From Bifidobacteriaceae bacterium (GTDB taxonomy: Bacteria; Actinomycetota; Actinomycetes; Actinomycetales; WQXJ01), in NCBI GenBank assembly GCA_031268215.1, contig JAIRXP010000028.1, forward strand, positions 1 through 42,719: a stretch of 42,719 nt of DNA, read 5' to 3'. Below the pieces are notes generated by a model. The model worked only from the letters and a program-made list of their open reading frames with translations, was not told the origin of the DNA and ran no database searches. The translations under genes and the position numbers were made by a program. Shown one piece after another: positions 27,006-38,200 of this stretch (position 1 is the stretch's first letter; each line of letters begins with the position of its first letter).

Positions 27006-27353
27006 CTAAACGGCCGCCGGGGAGTACTCCCGGTGGATCCGTTCGCGCAGGTCCTTGCGACGCTCGCCACCAGCGTGAGTAGCAAGCATCCCTGGACCAA
27101 TGTGCCCTGGCGTCAAGTCGGCCAGCATCAGGGTGCAGACATACCCTGGTGTGACCTGTGTGACCTCTCCCCCGGACATCATGATGGCTTCGATCCGCCC
27201 ATGCCGCTTGGCATGTAGCCCATGGATATCGATAGCCTGACCTGGAACTATGGTTCCCAACTCGACCAAACCCGAGATCGCCGTCCGCTGGTCTTCCGCC
27301 AAGAAGACCTGCTCGACCTCAAACTGGAATTCTGAGGGCTGTGTCTCTTCCAC
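27006..27353 (-). CDS. Small stand-alone protein resembling EF-Tu domain II
   Basis: GTG 27353 has AGGAG six bases upstream and is preferred over the open frame to 27443, whose extra residues are Arg/Pro-rich and featureless. The 115-residue product reads like the second domain (beta-barrel) of translational GTPases. FEVEQVFLAEDQRTAISGLV matches the strand pair of [14 protein letters not shown] in EF-Tu. LGTIVPGQAIDIHG matches the RGxLxxxxEVEI(V)G segment, and a GYVCTLMLADLTPGHIGPGM segment matches GxxxGLLLRGI(xx)xxVxxGxV. No P-loop, NKxD or GTPase domain is present. It has a candidate promoter just upstream and sits between the tuf region and the S10 operon. It could bind RNA or an elongation-factor partner, or be a relic of a duplicated factor. 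The function is unknown. Confidence 0.65.
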   Translation of the reverse strand: MEETQPSEFQFEVEQVFLAEDQRTAISGLVELGTIVPGQAIDIHGLHAKRHGRIEAIMMSGGEVTQVTPGYVCTLMLADLTPGHIGPGMLATHAGGERRKDLRERIHREYSPAAV

Positions 27354-27390
27354 TATGCGCTCCTCTCTGAGCCTGACAGGATTCACGTCA

Positions 27391-27396
27391 ATTCTA
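27391..27396 (-). promoter_or_regulatory. Candidate -10 box upstream of the EF-Tu-domain-like gene
   Basis: TAGAAT on the minus strand lies 37 bases before the GTG start, leaving a leader of about 30 bases that includes the ribosome-binding site. No good -35 is seen at 16-18 bases. Confidence 0.35.
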
Positions 27397-27462
27397 TCCG
27401 GCCTTGGCACCACTTGGTTCCGCCTCACGGCCCGTTGAGGCAATCCGGGAAGATTCCGGCGG

Positions 27463-28551
27463 TCACGGCACCAGACCGGCCACCAGATTTACGGCCGCCG
27501 CGAGCACCACCGTGCCGAATAAGTAGGACAGCAGGGCGTGGCCCAGAACCTGGCGCCGGATCGCCGCCACTGATATGGCCGTGTCCGATACTTGGTAGGT
27601 CATCCCGACGGAAAACGCCACATAGGCGAAGTCCAGGTAGTCCGGCAAGACATCGGCGTTGAAGTCAATCCCCCGCCCTCCCGCATGGTAGAGCCGCGCG
27701 TAACGCAGGGTGAACAGGGTGTGGATGACCGCCCAGCTCAGGGCGACAGACACCAGCGCGCCAACGGCGTGCCAGATCGCCGCAGACCCGGTCAGGTCCC
27801 TGGAGACCACCAGCACGTAGACCACATTGGCCAGCGACGCCACGGCCGCCGCCACCAGCATCGCGTCCATGGCCCGGTGCCCCGGGTCATCCGCCGTGGC
27901 GTGGTCGGCTGTCTGTTGCCCAGATAGCCGCCCGATGCCGTGCCACACCCTAACCAAATAGGTCACCGACACGCCCGCCCAGGCGCCAACCAGGGCATAG
28001 CTCCACGCCCCGGCCAGCCCGAGCCCCAGAGCGATCAGCACACTGATCGACCCCAGGATCAGTCCTGACCATTCGCTGCGCCGGGTGGAGGTGTGGGCGG
28101 GCCTCACCGGCTCGCCCTGCCGTTCGCGTTGGCCTGGCCGTCCGGGTTGGCCTGGCTGTCCGCGTTGGAGAGGCTGGCGGGGTGTTCCCGGACGGCCAGG
28201 ATAGGGTCCGGCTGAAGGATGGGGATAGCGGTTGGGCGGATTGGCGGGCCGGTCGCGCCGCCAGGAACCTGGCTCAGCGCCAGACGGAGCATTGCGCAGC
28301 GCCGGGTCCGCGTCGCGGCTGTCGCGATTGGCGGTACCCGCCGCGCCGTTACTCGCTTGGGCACTGCCCTCCGGGCCACCGTCCAAAGATTTCCGCGGGC
28401 AGTTTCCCAGCTGATCCGCTCCCGACCGCCCGTTGGCCCGCCGGTAAACGCAGGCCCGGGGATAGTCCGGTACCGCTCGTCCACCTGAGGCCATCTGCAC
28501 GGCACCAGTCTGGCCCGGACCGCTCGCCGGGCCCGCTATGACCTGGATCAC
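27463..28551 (-). CDS. DUF1345 family membrane protein with long disordered N-terminus
   Basis: The 362-residue product begins at GTG. About 155 residues are Pro/Gly/Arg/Gln-rich and probably disordered, with PGQPGRPGQ-type repeats near 130-142. About 200 residues follow with five or six hydrophobic segments. The PDYLDFAYVAFSVGMTYQVSDT stretch (split here as PDYLDFAYVAF and SVGMTYQVSDT) is the signature of the DUF1345 integral membrane family, whose function is not known. The N-terminal extension is unlike typical members. The start could be further inside if the low-complexity part is not translated. It is transcribed away from tuf and has its own leader with a large hairpin. Confidence 0.75.
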   Translation of the reverse strand: MIQVIAGPASGPGQTGAVQMASGGRAVPDYPRACVYRRANGRSGADQLGNCPRKSLDGGPEGSAQASNGAAGTANRDSRDADPALRNAPSGAEPGSWRRDRPANPPNRYPHPSAGPYPGRPGTPRQPLQRGQPGQPGRPGQRERQGEPVRPAHTSTRRSEWSGLILGSISVLIALGLGLAGAWSYALVGAWAGVSVTYLVRVWHGIGRLSGQQTADHATADDPGHRAMDAMLVAAAVASLANVVYVLVVSRDLTGSAAIWHAVGALVSVALSWAVIHTLFTLRYARLYHAGGRGIDFNADVLPDYLDFAYVAFSVGMTYQVSDTAISVAAIRRQVLGHALLSYLFGTVVLAAAVNLVAGLVP

Positions 28552-28583
28552 ATCTCGCCTGTTGAGAACCGCCGGGACGCGCG

Positions 28584-28623
28584 GAGGGGGCTGGGCGCGC
28601 CTCGCAGCCTGCCCAGCCCCCTC
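28584..28623. repeat. Large hairpin upstream of the DUF1345 gene
   Basis: A perfect 13-base-pair GC-rich stem (28584-28596 with 28611-28623) has a 14-base loop and ends 33 bases before the GTG of the DUF1345 gene. On the minus strand it would be in the leader of that gene or behind tuf. There is no T-run, so it might stop read-through from tuf by a Rho-type mechanism or shape the leader. Confidence 0.55.
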
Positions 28624-28675
28624 GCGGAACTGGTGTCCTAGAGCCCGTCGGACAACAGGCTCCTAGCAGCCCCAC

Positions 28676-28698
28676 AAAATCTTCGGCCCGCGGCCGAA
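28676..28698 (-). terminator. Candidate intrinsic terminator downstream of tuf
   Basis: On the minus strand TTCGGCC, GCG loop and GGCCGAA form a perfect 7-bp stem, followed after GA by TTTT. It lies about 110 bases beyond the tuf stop and before the DUF1345 leader. Confidence 0.55.
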
Positions 28699-28755
28699 TC
28701 TCTTGCGGGGACCCCAGTATGAAAAACTCGGCTCATTCGTCAAGGTTCTGTTCAC

Positions 28756-28797
28756 CTAGTGGAGCTAGTGGAGCTAGGCCCGCTCACGCGGCCCTAG
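28756..28797 (-). terminator. Imperfect hairpin and tandem nonamers directly after tuf
   Basis: A 10-bp stem with one mismatch (28774-28783 with 28788-28797) and a four-base loop starts 13 bases after the tuf stop. The next bases are two perfect copies of CTAGTGGAG (plus strand, 28756-28773) plus a third partial CTAG. No T-run is present, so terminator function is weakly supported. Confidence 0.35.
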
Positions 28798-28809
28798 ACA
28801 AAACCATAA

Positions 28810-30000
28810 CTACTTCAGGATCTTCGTCACCCGGCCGGAGCCAACAGTGCGGCTGCCCTCGCGGATGGCGAAGCTCAAGCCCTCCTCCATAGCGACGGGC
28901 TCGATCAACTCGACGGCCATTTCGGTGTTGTCGCCGGGCATGACCATCTCCGTGCCTTCCGGCAAGGTGATGACGCCGGTCACGTCGGTGGTGCTGAAGA
29001 AGAACTGCGGCCGGTAGTTCGAGTAGAACGGGTTGTGCCGACCGCCTTCGTCTTTGTTCAGAACATAGACTTGAGCCTCGAAGTTCGTGTGCGGTGTGAT
29101 CGTTCCGGGCTTGGCGACCACCTGGCCACGCTCAACCTCTTCACGCTTGATACCGCGCAGCAGCAGACCGCAATTCTCACCAGCCCACGCCTCTTCCATG
29201 AACTTATGGAACATTTCGATGCTCGTGACTGTGGTCTTCTGAGTTGGGCGCAGACCCAGGATCTCGACCTCAGAGTTGATCGCCAGCTTGCCGCGATCCA
29301 CTTTGCCCGTCACAACGGTGCCACGCCCTGGAATGGTGTGGGTGCCCTCGATCGGCATCAGGAAGGGCTTGTCCAGGTCACGAACGGGGTCCGGGATGTA
29401 GTCATCCACGGCCTCCATCAGCTCTTTGACCTTTTCCGACCACTCTGGGTCGCCTTCCAGCGCCTTCAATGCCGAGACACGGATCACCGGAGCGTTCTCG
29501 CCATCGAAGCCCTGTGCGCTGAGCAGCTCACGGACCTCAAGTTCGACCAGCTCGAGGATTTCCTCATCCTCAACCACGTCCGACTTGTTCAGCGCCACCA
29601 GCAGCGACGGCACGCCGACTTGGCGAGCCAAGAGCACATGCTCCCGAGTCTGGGCCATGGGGCCGTCATCAGCACCAACCACCAGGATGGCGCCGTCCAT
29701 CTGGGCAGCACCGGTGATCATGTTCTTGATGTAGTCAGCGTGACCGGGCGCGTCGACGTGGGCGTAGTGACGCTTCGCGGTCTCGTATTCGACATGCGCG
29801 ATGTTGATCGTGATGCCGCGCTGCTTCTCTTCTGGCGCGTTGTCGATCTGATCGAACGGGGTGAACGGATTCAGATCCGGAAATTGTTCGTGAAGCACCC
29901 GGGTGATGGCCGCGGTCAAGGTCGTCTTGCCGTGGTCAACGTGTCCGATGGTGCCGATGTTCACGTGCGGCTTAGTCCGCTCGAACTTAGCCTTAGCCAC
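28810..30000 (-). CDS. tuf: Elongation factor Tu
   Basis: The 396-residue GTPase brings aminoacyl-tRNA to the ribosome. It has the P-loop GHVDHGKT (19-26), the effector RGITI, DAPGHAD, NKSD and the SALKAL element, followed by domains II and III ending [17 protein letters not shown]. The details of domain II (MFHK then [19 protein letters not shown]) resemble Micrococcales sequences. The start is GTG with a strong AGGAGG site. A 224-base gap from fusA contains a tandem repeat, and a TTGACG there could be a -35, so tuf may have its own promoter. Confidence 0.98.
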   Translation of the reverse strand: MAKAKFERTKPHVNIGTIGHVDHGKTTLTAAITRVLHEQFPDLNPFTPFDQIDNAPEEKQRGITINIAHVEYETAKRHYAHVDAPGHADYIKNMITGAAQMDGAILVVGADDGPMAQTREHVLLARQVGVPSLLVALNKSDVVEDEEILELVELEVRELLSAQGFDGENAPVIRVSALKALEGDPEWSEKVKELMEAVDDYIPDPVRDLDKPFLMPIEGTHTIPGRGTVVTGKVDRGKLAINSEVEILGLRPTQKTTVTSIEMFHKFMEEAWAGENCGLLLRGIKREEVERGQVVAKPGTITPHTNFEAQVYVLNKDEGGRHNPFYSNYRPQFFFSTTDVTGVITLPEGTEMVMPGDNTEMAVELIEPVAMEEGLSFAIREGSRTVGSGRVTKILK

Positions 30001-30040
30001 TAGGTCCCTCCTAAGGACTTGGGTAGTTGTACCTGACGGT

Positions 30041-30066
30041 ATCTGGGCCGGTCATCTGGGCCGGTC
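30041..30066. repeat. Tandem 13-base repeat in the tuf leader
   Basis: ATCTGGGCCGGTC is repeated twice without a gap (30041-30053 and 30054-30066), 41 bases upstream of the tuf start codon, in the probable 5' leader. It may be a protein-binding site or a slippage duplication. Confidence 0.7.
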
Positions 30067-30224
30067 CGGAGTGCGCGGGTCTCCTACGGGTCGTTTCCTC
30101 TTATTTTGTACTACTTTTGCCTGTCGTGTTTCCGCCGTCAAGCGCGAGGCGCTTACCAGCGGAGACGCGCCAGGCGAACACCGGTAGAACATCTGGGCAC
30201 CTGCCTCCCGGCAGGCCCCCAAAC

Positions 30225-32327
<2,103 letters not shown>

Positions 32328-32517
32328 GTTGATTTCCTTACTCTCTCTTGCTCTTCACTCGTTACTGTCTCTTGGGTTCGCGAAGCTTCGGTACCCCGCC
32401 GCTTTGGGTTCCGCCGCCGATGCCGTCCGGTCCAGTCCCAGCCCACCGGCCAGCCAGCACCTTGCCTGGGCGAAGCCCGCCCGAACCGGTCAGGCGGACC
32501 GAATGATCCTAGGCCAC

Positions 32518-32988
32518 CTACCAGCGGTAGTGGGCGAAGGCTCGGTTCGCTTCCGCCATCTTGTGCGTGTCCTCACGGCGTTTGACCGCCGCGCCCAAGC
32601 CATTTGAAGCGTCAATGATCTCATTCATCAGCCGCAGCGTCATGGTCTTCTCCCGGCGGGCCCGCGAGAATCCAACCAGCCAGCGGAGGGCCAAAGTGGT
32701 GGCGCGAGCCGGTTTTACCTCCACCGGCACCTGGTAGGTCGCGCCGCCGACCCGGCGGGACTTGACCTCCAAAGAAGGCCTGATGTTGTCAAGAGCCCGC
32801 TTTAGCAAGGTGACAGCATCCGAATCCGTCTTTTCTGCCGCGCCACCCAGAGCCCCATAGACAATCGCCTGGGCCGTGGTCTTCTTGCCGTTCAGCAACA
32901 CCTTGTTGACCAACTGGGTAACCAGCGGGCTGTCATAGACGGGGTCCTCAACTAGCGGACGCCTTGGCGCCGGTCCCTTGCGCGGCAT
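32518..32988 (-). CDS. rpsG: 30S ribosomal protein S7
   Basis: The 156-residue S7 begins [11 protein letters not shown] and has the [20 protein letters not shown] and [16 protein letters not shown] blocks, ending AFAHYRW. It initiates assembly of the 30S head. Its ATG overlaps the rpsL stop by one base (TAATG). Confidence 0.98.
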   Translation of the reverse strand: MPRKGPAPRRPLVEDPVYDSPLVTQLVNKVLLNGKKTTAQAIVYGALGGAAEKTDSDAVTLLKRALDNIRPSLEVKSRRVGGATYQVPVEVKPARATTLALRWLVGFSRARREKTMTLRLMNEIIDASNGLGAAVKRREDTHKMAEANRAFAHYRW

Positions 32989-33362
32989 TAGCTCTTCTCC
33001 CTCTTGGCCCCATAACGTGACCTGGCTTGCTGACGTCCCCGGACTCCCTGGGTATCCAGGGCCCCGCGGACGATCTTGTAGCGGACACCCGGCAGGTCGC
33101 GCACGCGGCCTCCCCGGACCAGCACGATCGAGTGCTCTTGCAGATTGTGTCCCACGCCCGGGATATAGGCCGTCACCTCAATGCCATTGGACAGGCGAAC
33201 ACGGGCCACCTTGCGCAGAGCCGAATTCGGCTTCTTCGGCGTGGTGGTGTACACGCGGGTGCAGACACCTCGCCGCTGCGGGGAACCCTTCAACGCCGGG
33301 GTCTTGGTCTTCCCGGCTTTGGGTGTCCGGCCTTTACGGACCAGTTGCTGAATAGTGGGCAC
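32988..33362 (-). CDS. rpsL: 30S ribosomal protein S12, with Arg at position 88
   Basis: GTG 33362, with GGAG five bases upstream, gives the normal 124-residue protein beginning [12 protein letters not shown]. The frame to 33413 adds residues with no S12 similarity. The decoding-site loop [11 protein letters not shown] keeps Lys43. The second conserved loop reads [12 protein letters not shown], so residue 88 is Arg (codon CGC at 33099-33101) where most bacteria have Lys. Lys88-to-Arg is an established streptomycin-resistance change in Mycobacterium tuberculosis. The protein is otherwise typical, including the C-terminal [13 protein letters not shown]. It has its own good promoter just upstream. 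Confidence 0.98.
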   Translation of the reverse strand: MPTIQQLVRKGRTPKAGKTKTPALKGSPQRRGVCTRVYTTTPKKPNSALRKVARVRLSNGIEVTAYIPGVGHNLQEHSIVLVRGGRVRDLPGVRYKIVRGALDTQGVRGRQQARSRYGAKREKS

Positions 33363-33450
33363 TAGGACTCCATCTATGCTTGTTTCGGAAGTAATCAAAG
33401 GGCGCGTCAACATGACACTATGACCCGCCGAGGCGGGCGCACGAGGAATT

Positions 33451-33480
33451 AGGCTACATGCCCAGGCCCGCTTAGGTCAA
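33451..33480 (-). promoter_or_regulatory. Promoter of the rpsL-rpsG-fusA transcription unit
   Basis: On the minus strand TTGACC (33475-33480) and TAGCCT (33451-33456) are separated by 18 bases, a typical vegetative actinobacterial promoter. It lies about 90 bases upstream of rpsL. A 6-bp CCCGCC/GGCGGG hairpin (33424-33437) lies in the leader. The -35 lies within about 20 bases of the 3' end of the PAS gene. Confidence 0.6.
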
Positions 33481-33500
33481 AGCGAGCGGGTGGCGGACGC

Positions 33501-34976
33501 TCATTGAATAGCCGGCCACCCGACTGGTGCCGGCGCCCAGCCTTCCGGCGCGGTGGCCCAACGGCCTGGAGGCGCCGCTCGTCCGGAACCCGAGAATGGT
33601 CCCCCGGGCCCCCGGCTGGGCCCGGCCAAGAGCCTCGAAGTCACCTGCGCGATCGCGTCAATTGGCTGCTGAAGGGCCGCCCGGTCGACCGGGCGGGCCT
33701 CGCGTTCGCATTGAACCGCCAGCGACTTCAACGCTGCCAGTTCCTCATGGCCATGGGACAGACGGGCATCAATTGGCCCCACCAGCGGCCCCAAAGTCTG
33801 CGACATTCCATAACGCGGAACCTGGATTCGCCAGGCCGTCAAGAGTTTCTGGAATTGGCCAAATTGACCGGAGCTGGCGTCGATTTGCCGGGCCACATCC
33901 CCCAGGGACCGGCCCATCAGTTCGAGTTCCTGGGCCATCGAGGCGATGTCATCTGACAGAGCCTGGCAGAGCATGGGCACGTAGCTCAGGCCTTCTGGCG
34001 GCGCGAAACCATCCAACACTTCAACCGCGAAGCTGATAACCATGTCGTCATGTAAGTGGGCCAGGGCGATCAGGAAGCGCAGTTCCATCACCTTGCGCTT
34101 GACCTCCCGTAAACGTTCCGCCAACGGCCTGATGGTCCCCTCCACACCCACGCCCAGAGAGCCCATGGCCCGGGCGGTCGAGGCCAAGATAGGCGCCCGC
34201 GTTTCTACCCGCTGGGAGGACTCCGAGGCAATGGCCGTCACTTGCGTCAAGGAGCCCAGGGTGCCAGACAATTGCAGGGCCACCCGGCCTAGGGCGTCCG
34301 CCACCTGGTGCAACGAGTCCAGCCGGCTCAGGACATGATCCAGCCGGTCCCGCAGTGCCACGGCCGCCCGCAATACCTCAGCTACCTCTCCTTGGGCTTC
34401 CGGGCGGGCCAGTTGCTTGCGGGACAAAGCCACCCTTGCCATAGCTTCCGCCGGCAAGGCGGTAAACATGAATTCTTCGTAGGATTCGAAGCCCGCCTGG
34501 CGCAGCCGTTGCGCCAGTTCATCACGCCCCGCGACGGCGCTCTGGGCGCGGTTCCGCCCAGCCTGGCGAGCGGCCCGCTCGTACGGCATGGACGCGTCGT
34601 AGAGGTCCGATGCCGCCTGCCACAGCGCCTGCGCACACGGCGTTGAGCGCACCGACAAGAAGCCGTCTCCCAATGGCGTGATGGTAGCGAAGACCCAATA
34701 GCTGTATCCGTCCTTGGCCAAGTTGCGGACGTAGGCGGCGAATGGCCTGCGCGCCTCCAGCCGTTCCCACATCAGACGGAAGGCTCCGCCCGGCATGGCC
34801 GGATGGCGGATCACATTGTGAGGGGAACCCATCAGCTCTGACCGGGGAAAGGCCGACAAGCGCTGGAAGACGCTGTTGGCCCCAGTAATGACACCCTTGT
34901 GATCCGTCGTCGAGAAAAACAGGTCGTCAATCGCGACCATGCGGAACTGCCCGTTCGGCTGCTGCCGCTGGTTCAT
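33501..34976 (-). CDS. Aer-like PAS domain sensor protein
   Basis: ATG 34976 (MNQRQQ) has AGGGG about five bases upstream and is preferred over GTG 35000. Residues about 15-112 form a PAS domain of the Aer type: STTDHKGVITGANSVFQRLS, then SPHNVIRHPAMPGGAFRLMW and KDGYSYWVFATITPL. Aer PAS domains bind FAD and sense redox state. The rest (about 120-450) is predicted to be mainly helical. It lacks the conserved chemoreceptor hairpin tip, so a link to CheA/CheW is not shown. The last 40 residues are Pro/Gly/Trp-rich. The gene is inserted between rpoC and rpsL, where relatives usually have none or a different gene. It is probably a cytosolic redox or energy sensor with an unknown output. Confidence 0.75.
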   Translation of the reverse strand: MNQRQQPNGQFRMVAIDDLFFSTTDHKGVITGANSVFQRLSAFPRSELMGSPHNVIRHPAMPGGAFRLMWERLEARRPFAAYVRNLAKDGYSYWVFATITPLGDGFLSVRSTPCAQALWQAASDLYDASMPYERAARQAGRNRAQSAVAGRDELAQRLRQAGFESYEEFMFTALPAEAMARVALSRKQLARPEAQGEVAEVLRAAVALRDRLDHVLSRLDSLHQVADALGRVALQLSGTLGSLTQVTAIASESSQRVETRAPILASTARAMGSLGVGVEGTIRPLAERLREVKRKVMELRFLIALAHLHDDMVISFAVEVLDGFAPPEGLSYVPMLCQALSDDIASMAQELELMGRSLGDVARQIDASSGQFGQFQKLLTAWRIQVPRYGMSQTLGPLVGPIDARLSHGHEELAALKSLAVQCEREARPVDRAALQQPIDAIAQVTSRLLAGPSRGPGGPFSGSGRAAPPGRWATAPEGWAPAPVGWPAIQ

Positions 34977-35158
34977 ACCGTCCCCTTCTATAGGACCCAC
35001 CGCGTCGCGGCAGGACTCTTCTTAAGGCAGCGCTGACTGAAGGGGGCGGCCGAATCCGCCTCGAACAGAACCACACCGACGCCCCAGAAGAACGAGCGTT
35101 TTGGGCCCGGTAGGCCAATTGGTCGCGTTCCTAGAAACCCGACCCCCGGACGACTGCG

Positions 35159-35164
35159 ATTCTA
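35159..35164 (-). promoter_or_regulatory. Candidate -10 box upstream of the PAS gene
   Basis: TAGAAT on the minus strand lies in the 273-base gap between rpoC and the PAS gene. No convincing -35 is at the usual distance. It would leave a leader of about 175 bases. Confidence 0.3.
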
Positions 35165-35249
35165 CTCTTAAGCCCTCCGGGACTGGTCACACTTTTGGCA
35201 AGTTTTCGCCGTCAGCGAGGACCTTTCTCCAACCCTTGATCAATCCGAG

Positions 35250-38200
35250 TCAGTCTTGGTAAGGGTCGAAGCCGAAGCCCTCAAGGTCATCCATCATGAC
35301 TGATTCAGCGCCCAGCGGCGGGTAGTCGATCTCCTCGTAGCCATAGGCCGGATACAGCTCCGCCTTCGCCTCTTCGGTCGGCTCCACCACCACCTGGCGG
35401 TACCGGGGCAACCCGGTGCCAGCGGGGATCAGCTTGCCGATGATCACGTTCTCTTTCAGGCCCAGCAGAGGATCCATCCGCCCAGAAATGGCGGCCTCCG
35501 TCAGGACCCGTGTGGTCTCCTGGAAAGAGGCCGCTGAAAGCCACGAATCCGTCGCCAAAGAGGCTTTGGTGATTCCCATCAGTTCGGGGCGCCCTTGGGC
35601 GCCCCGGCCACCTTCAGCCAGGATCCGTCGGTTCTCATCCTCGAACCTGTCCCGGGTGACCAGTTCGCCCGGCAGCAGTGTGGTGTCATTCGGTTCAAGC
35701 ACGGTCACGCGACGCAGCATCTGGCGCACGATCACCTCAATGTGCTTGTCATGAATGTCCACGCCTTGCGAGCGGTAGACCGCCTGGACCTCTTGGACCA
35801 GGTGTTCTTGCGCCTTGCGAGCGCCCTGGACACGCAGCACCTTCTTCGGGTCGACAGCGCCGACGGTCAACGCCGTGCCGACTTCAACCCGGCCACCGTC
35901 CTCAACCTTCAACCGCTGCCGCTTGGAGACTGGATAAATCTTCTCTTCCGAGCCGTCATCCGGAATGATGATGATCTGCCTGAGACGTTCCGAATCGTCA
36001 ATCTTGATCCGGCCAGTCGCCTCAGCGATGGGCGCCTCGCCTTTAGGAGTCCGCGCCTCGAACAGTTCCTGAACACGGGGTAAACCTTGGGTGATGTCAT
36101 CGGCTGCCGCCACACCGCCAGTGTGGAAGGTCCGCATTGTGAGCTGCGTGCCCGGTTCACCAATCGACTGGGCAGCGATGATTCCCACGGCCTCACCGAT
36201 GTCGACCAGCTTGCCGGTAGCCAGTGACCGCCCGTAGCACATAGCGCAGGTGCCGACTCGCGATTCGCAGGTCAGGACCGAACGAACCTTGACCTCATGG
36301 ACACCGGATTCCATCAGTCGGTCAATCAAAATATCGCCGGCATCAGTACCGGCCTCCGCCAGCACGTTGCCATCGCTGTCCTCAACGTCTGTGGCCAGAG
36401 TCCTGGCGAAAACCGAGGTCTCAACTTTGGCGTGCCGCCGGATCGTGCCGTCCGGCGCGTGTTCGGCGATTGGCAGAGTCAGGCCGCGTTCGGTGCCGCA
36501 GTCCTCCTCACGCACAATCACGTCCTGTGAGACGTCAACCAGACGACGAGTCAGGTAACCCGAATCAGCGGTCCTCAGAGCGGTATCCGCCAAACCTTTG
36601 CGGGCGCCGTGAGTAGCGATGAAGTATTCGACCACCGACAGGCCCTCACGGTAGTTCGACTTGATCGGCCGGGGAATGATCTCGCCCTTCGGATCCGCCA
36701 CCAGACCGCGCATACCAGCGATCTGCCGGACCTGCATCCAGTTGCCACGGGCGCCCGAAGAAACCATTCGGTAGACGGTGTTGCGTTCCGGGAAGTTCTC
36801 CCGCATCGCCTTATCCACCTCATCGGTCGCCTTGGTCCAGATCTCGATCAGTTCATGGCGGCGTTCCTCGTCGGTGATCAGGCCCTCGTCATATTGGTCC
36901 TGCACGGCTTCAGCCAGCGCCTCATACCGATTCAGGATCTCCGGCTTGGAGGCCGGAGCCACCACATCGGAGAAGGAAATGGTCACACCGGAACGGGTGG
37001 CCCACTTGAAGCCGGCTTCCTTGAGCGCGTCCAACGATGCCGCCACGTCAACCTTGGGATACTTTTCCGCCAAGGCGTTGACAATGGCCGACAAGCTCTT
37101 CTTGTCAACCATCTCGTTGACGTAGGGATAGTCGATTGGCAGAGCGTCATTGAACAGTGTCCGCCCCAGGGTGGTCTCAGCGTTGACTGGCTGACCAGGG
37201 ACGTAGTCCTCCGGCAGCACAAACCCGTCTGGCGCCACAAAATCATCCATACGAATGGTGACGCGGGCCCCCAAATCCAGCTCGCCGGCATCGTACGCCA
37301 TAATCGCCTCAGCCGGGGAAGAGAACTTGCGGCCTTCGCCCTTGGACCCTTCGACAAGAGTCGTCAAGTGGTTGATCCCAATGATCATGTCCTGAGTCGG
37401 GATAGTCACCGGGCGGCCATCCGAAGGCTTCAGGATGTTGTTCGAGGACAGCATCAAGATCCGCGCCTCGGCCTGAGCCTCCGCTGACAACGGCAGGTGT
37501 ACCGCCATCTGGTCGCCATCAAAGTCAGCGTTGAAGGCACCGCAAACCAGCGGGTGCAGGTGGATGGCCTTGCCTTCCATGAGTTGCGGCTCAAAAGCCT
37601 GGATGCCCAAGCGGTGCAGCGTTGGCGCGCGGTTGAGCAGCACCGGGTGTTCGGTGATGACCTCTTCGAGGACATCCCAAACCACCGCGTCCTGGCGTTC
37701 AACCATCCGCTTAGCGTTCTTGATGTTCTGCGAATGATTCAGTTCAACCAGCCGCTTCATGACGAACGGCTTGAACAACTCCAGCGCCATGGTCTTGGGT
37801 AGGCCGCACTGATGCAGTTTCAGTGTTGGGCCCACCACGATCACTGAACGCCCCGAGTAGTCAACCCGCTTGCCCAGCAAGTTCTGGCGGAAACGGCCCT
37901 GCTTGCCCTTCAGCATGTCGCTGATCGACTTCAAAGCCCGGTTACCAGGACCCGTCACCGGACGTCCACGCCGGCCATTGTCGAACAAAGAATCGACGGC
38001 CTCTTGCAGCATTCGCTTCTCGTTGTTGACAATGATCTCTGGCGCGCCCAAGTCCAGCAGACGCTTGAGTCGGTTGTTGCGGTTGATGACCCGCCGGTAA
38101 AGATCATTCAGGTCGGAGGTCGCGAAACGACCACCATCTAGCTGCACCATGGGCCGCAGGTCCGGGGGGATCACCGGGATGCAATCGAGCACCATAGCGT

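Noticed and set aside
29035..30003. 322-codon open frame on the plus strand opposite tuf
   Set aside because: It is fully antisense to a certain tuf gene, has no recognisable domain, and long antisense frames are expected in GC-rich coding DNA.
36609..37487. 292-codon plus-strand frame opposite rpoC
   Set aside because: It is an antisense shadow of rpoC with no start signal or family match.
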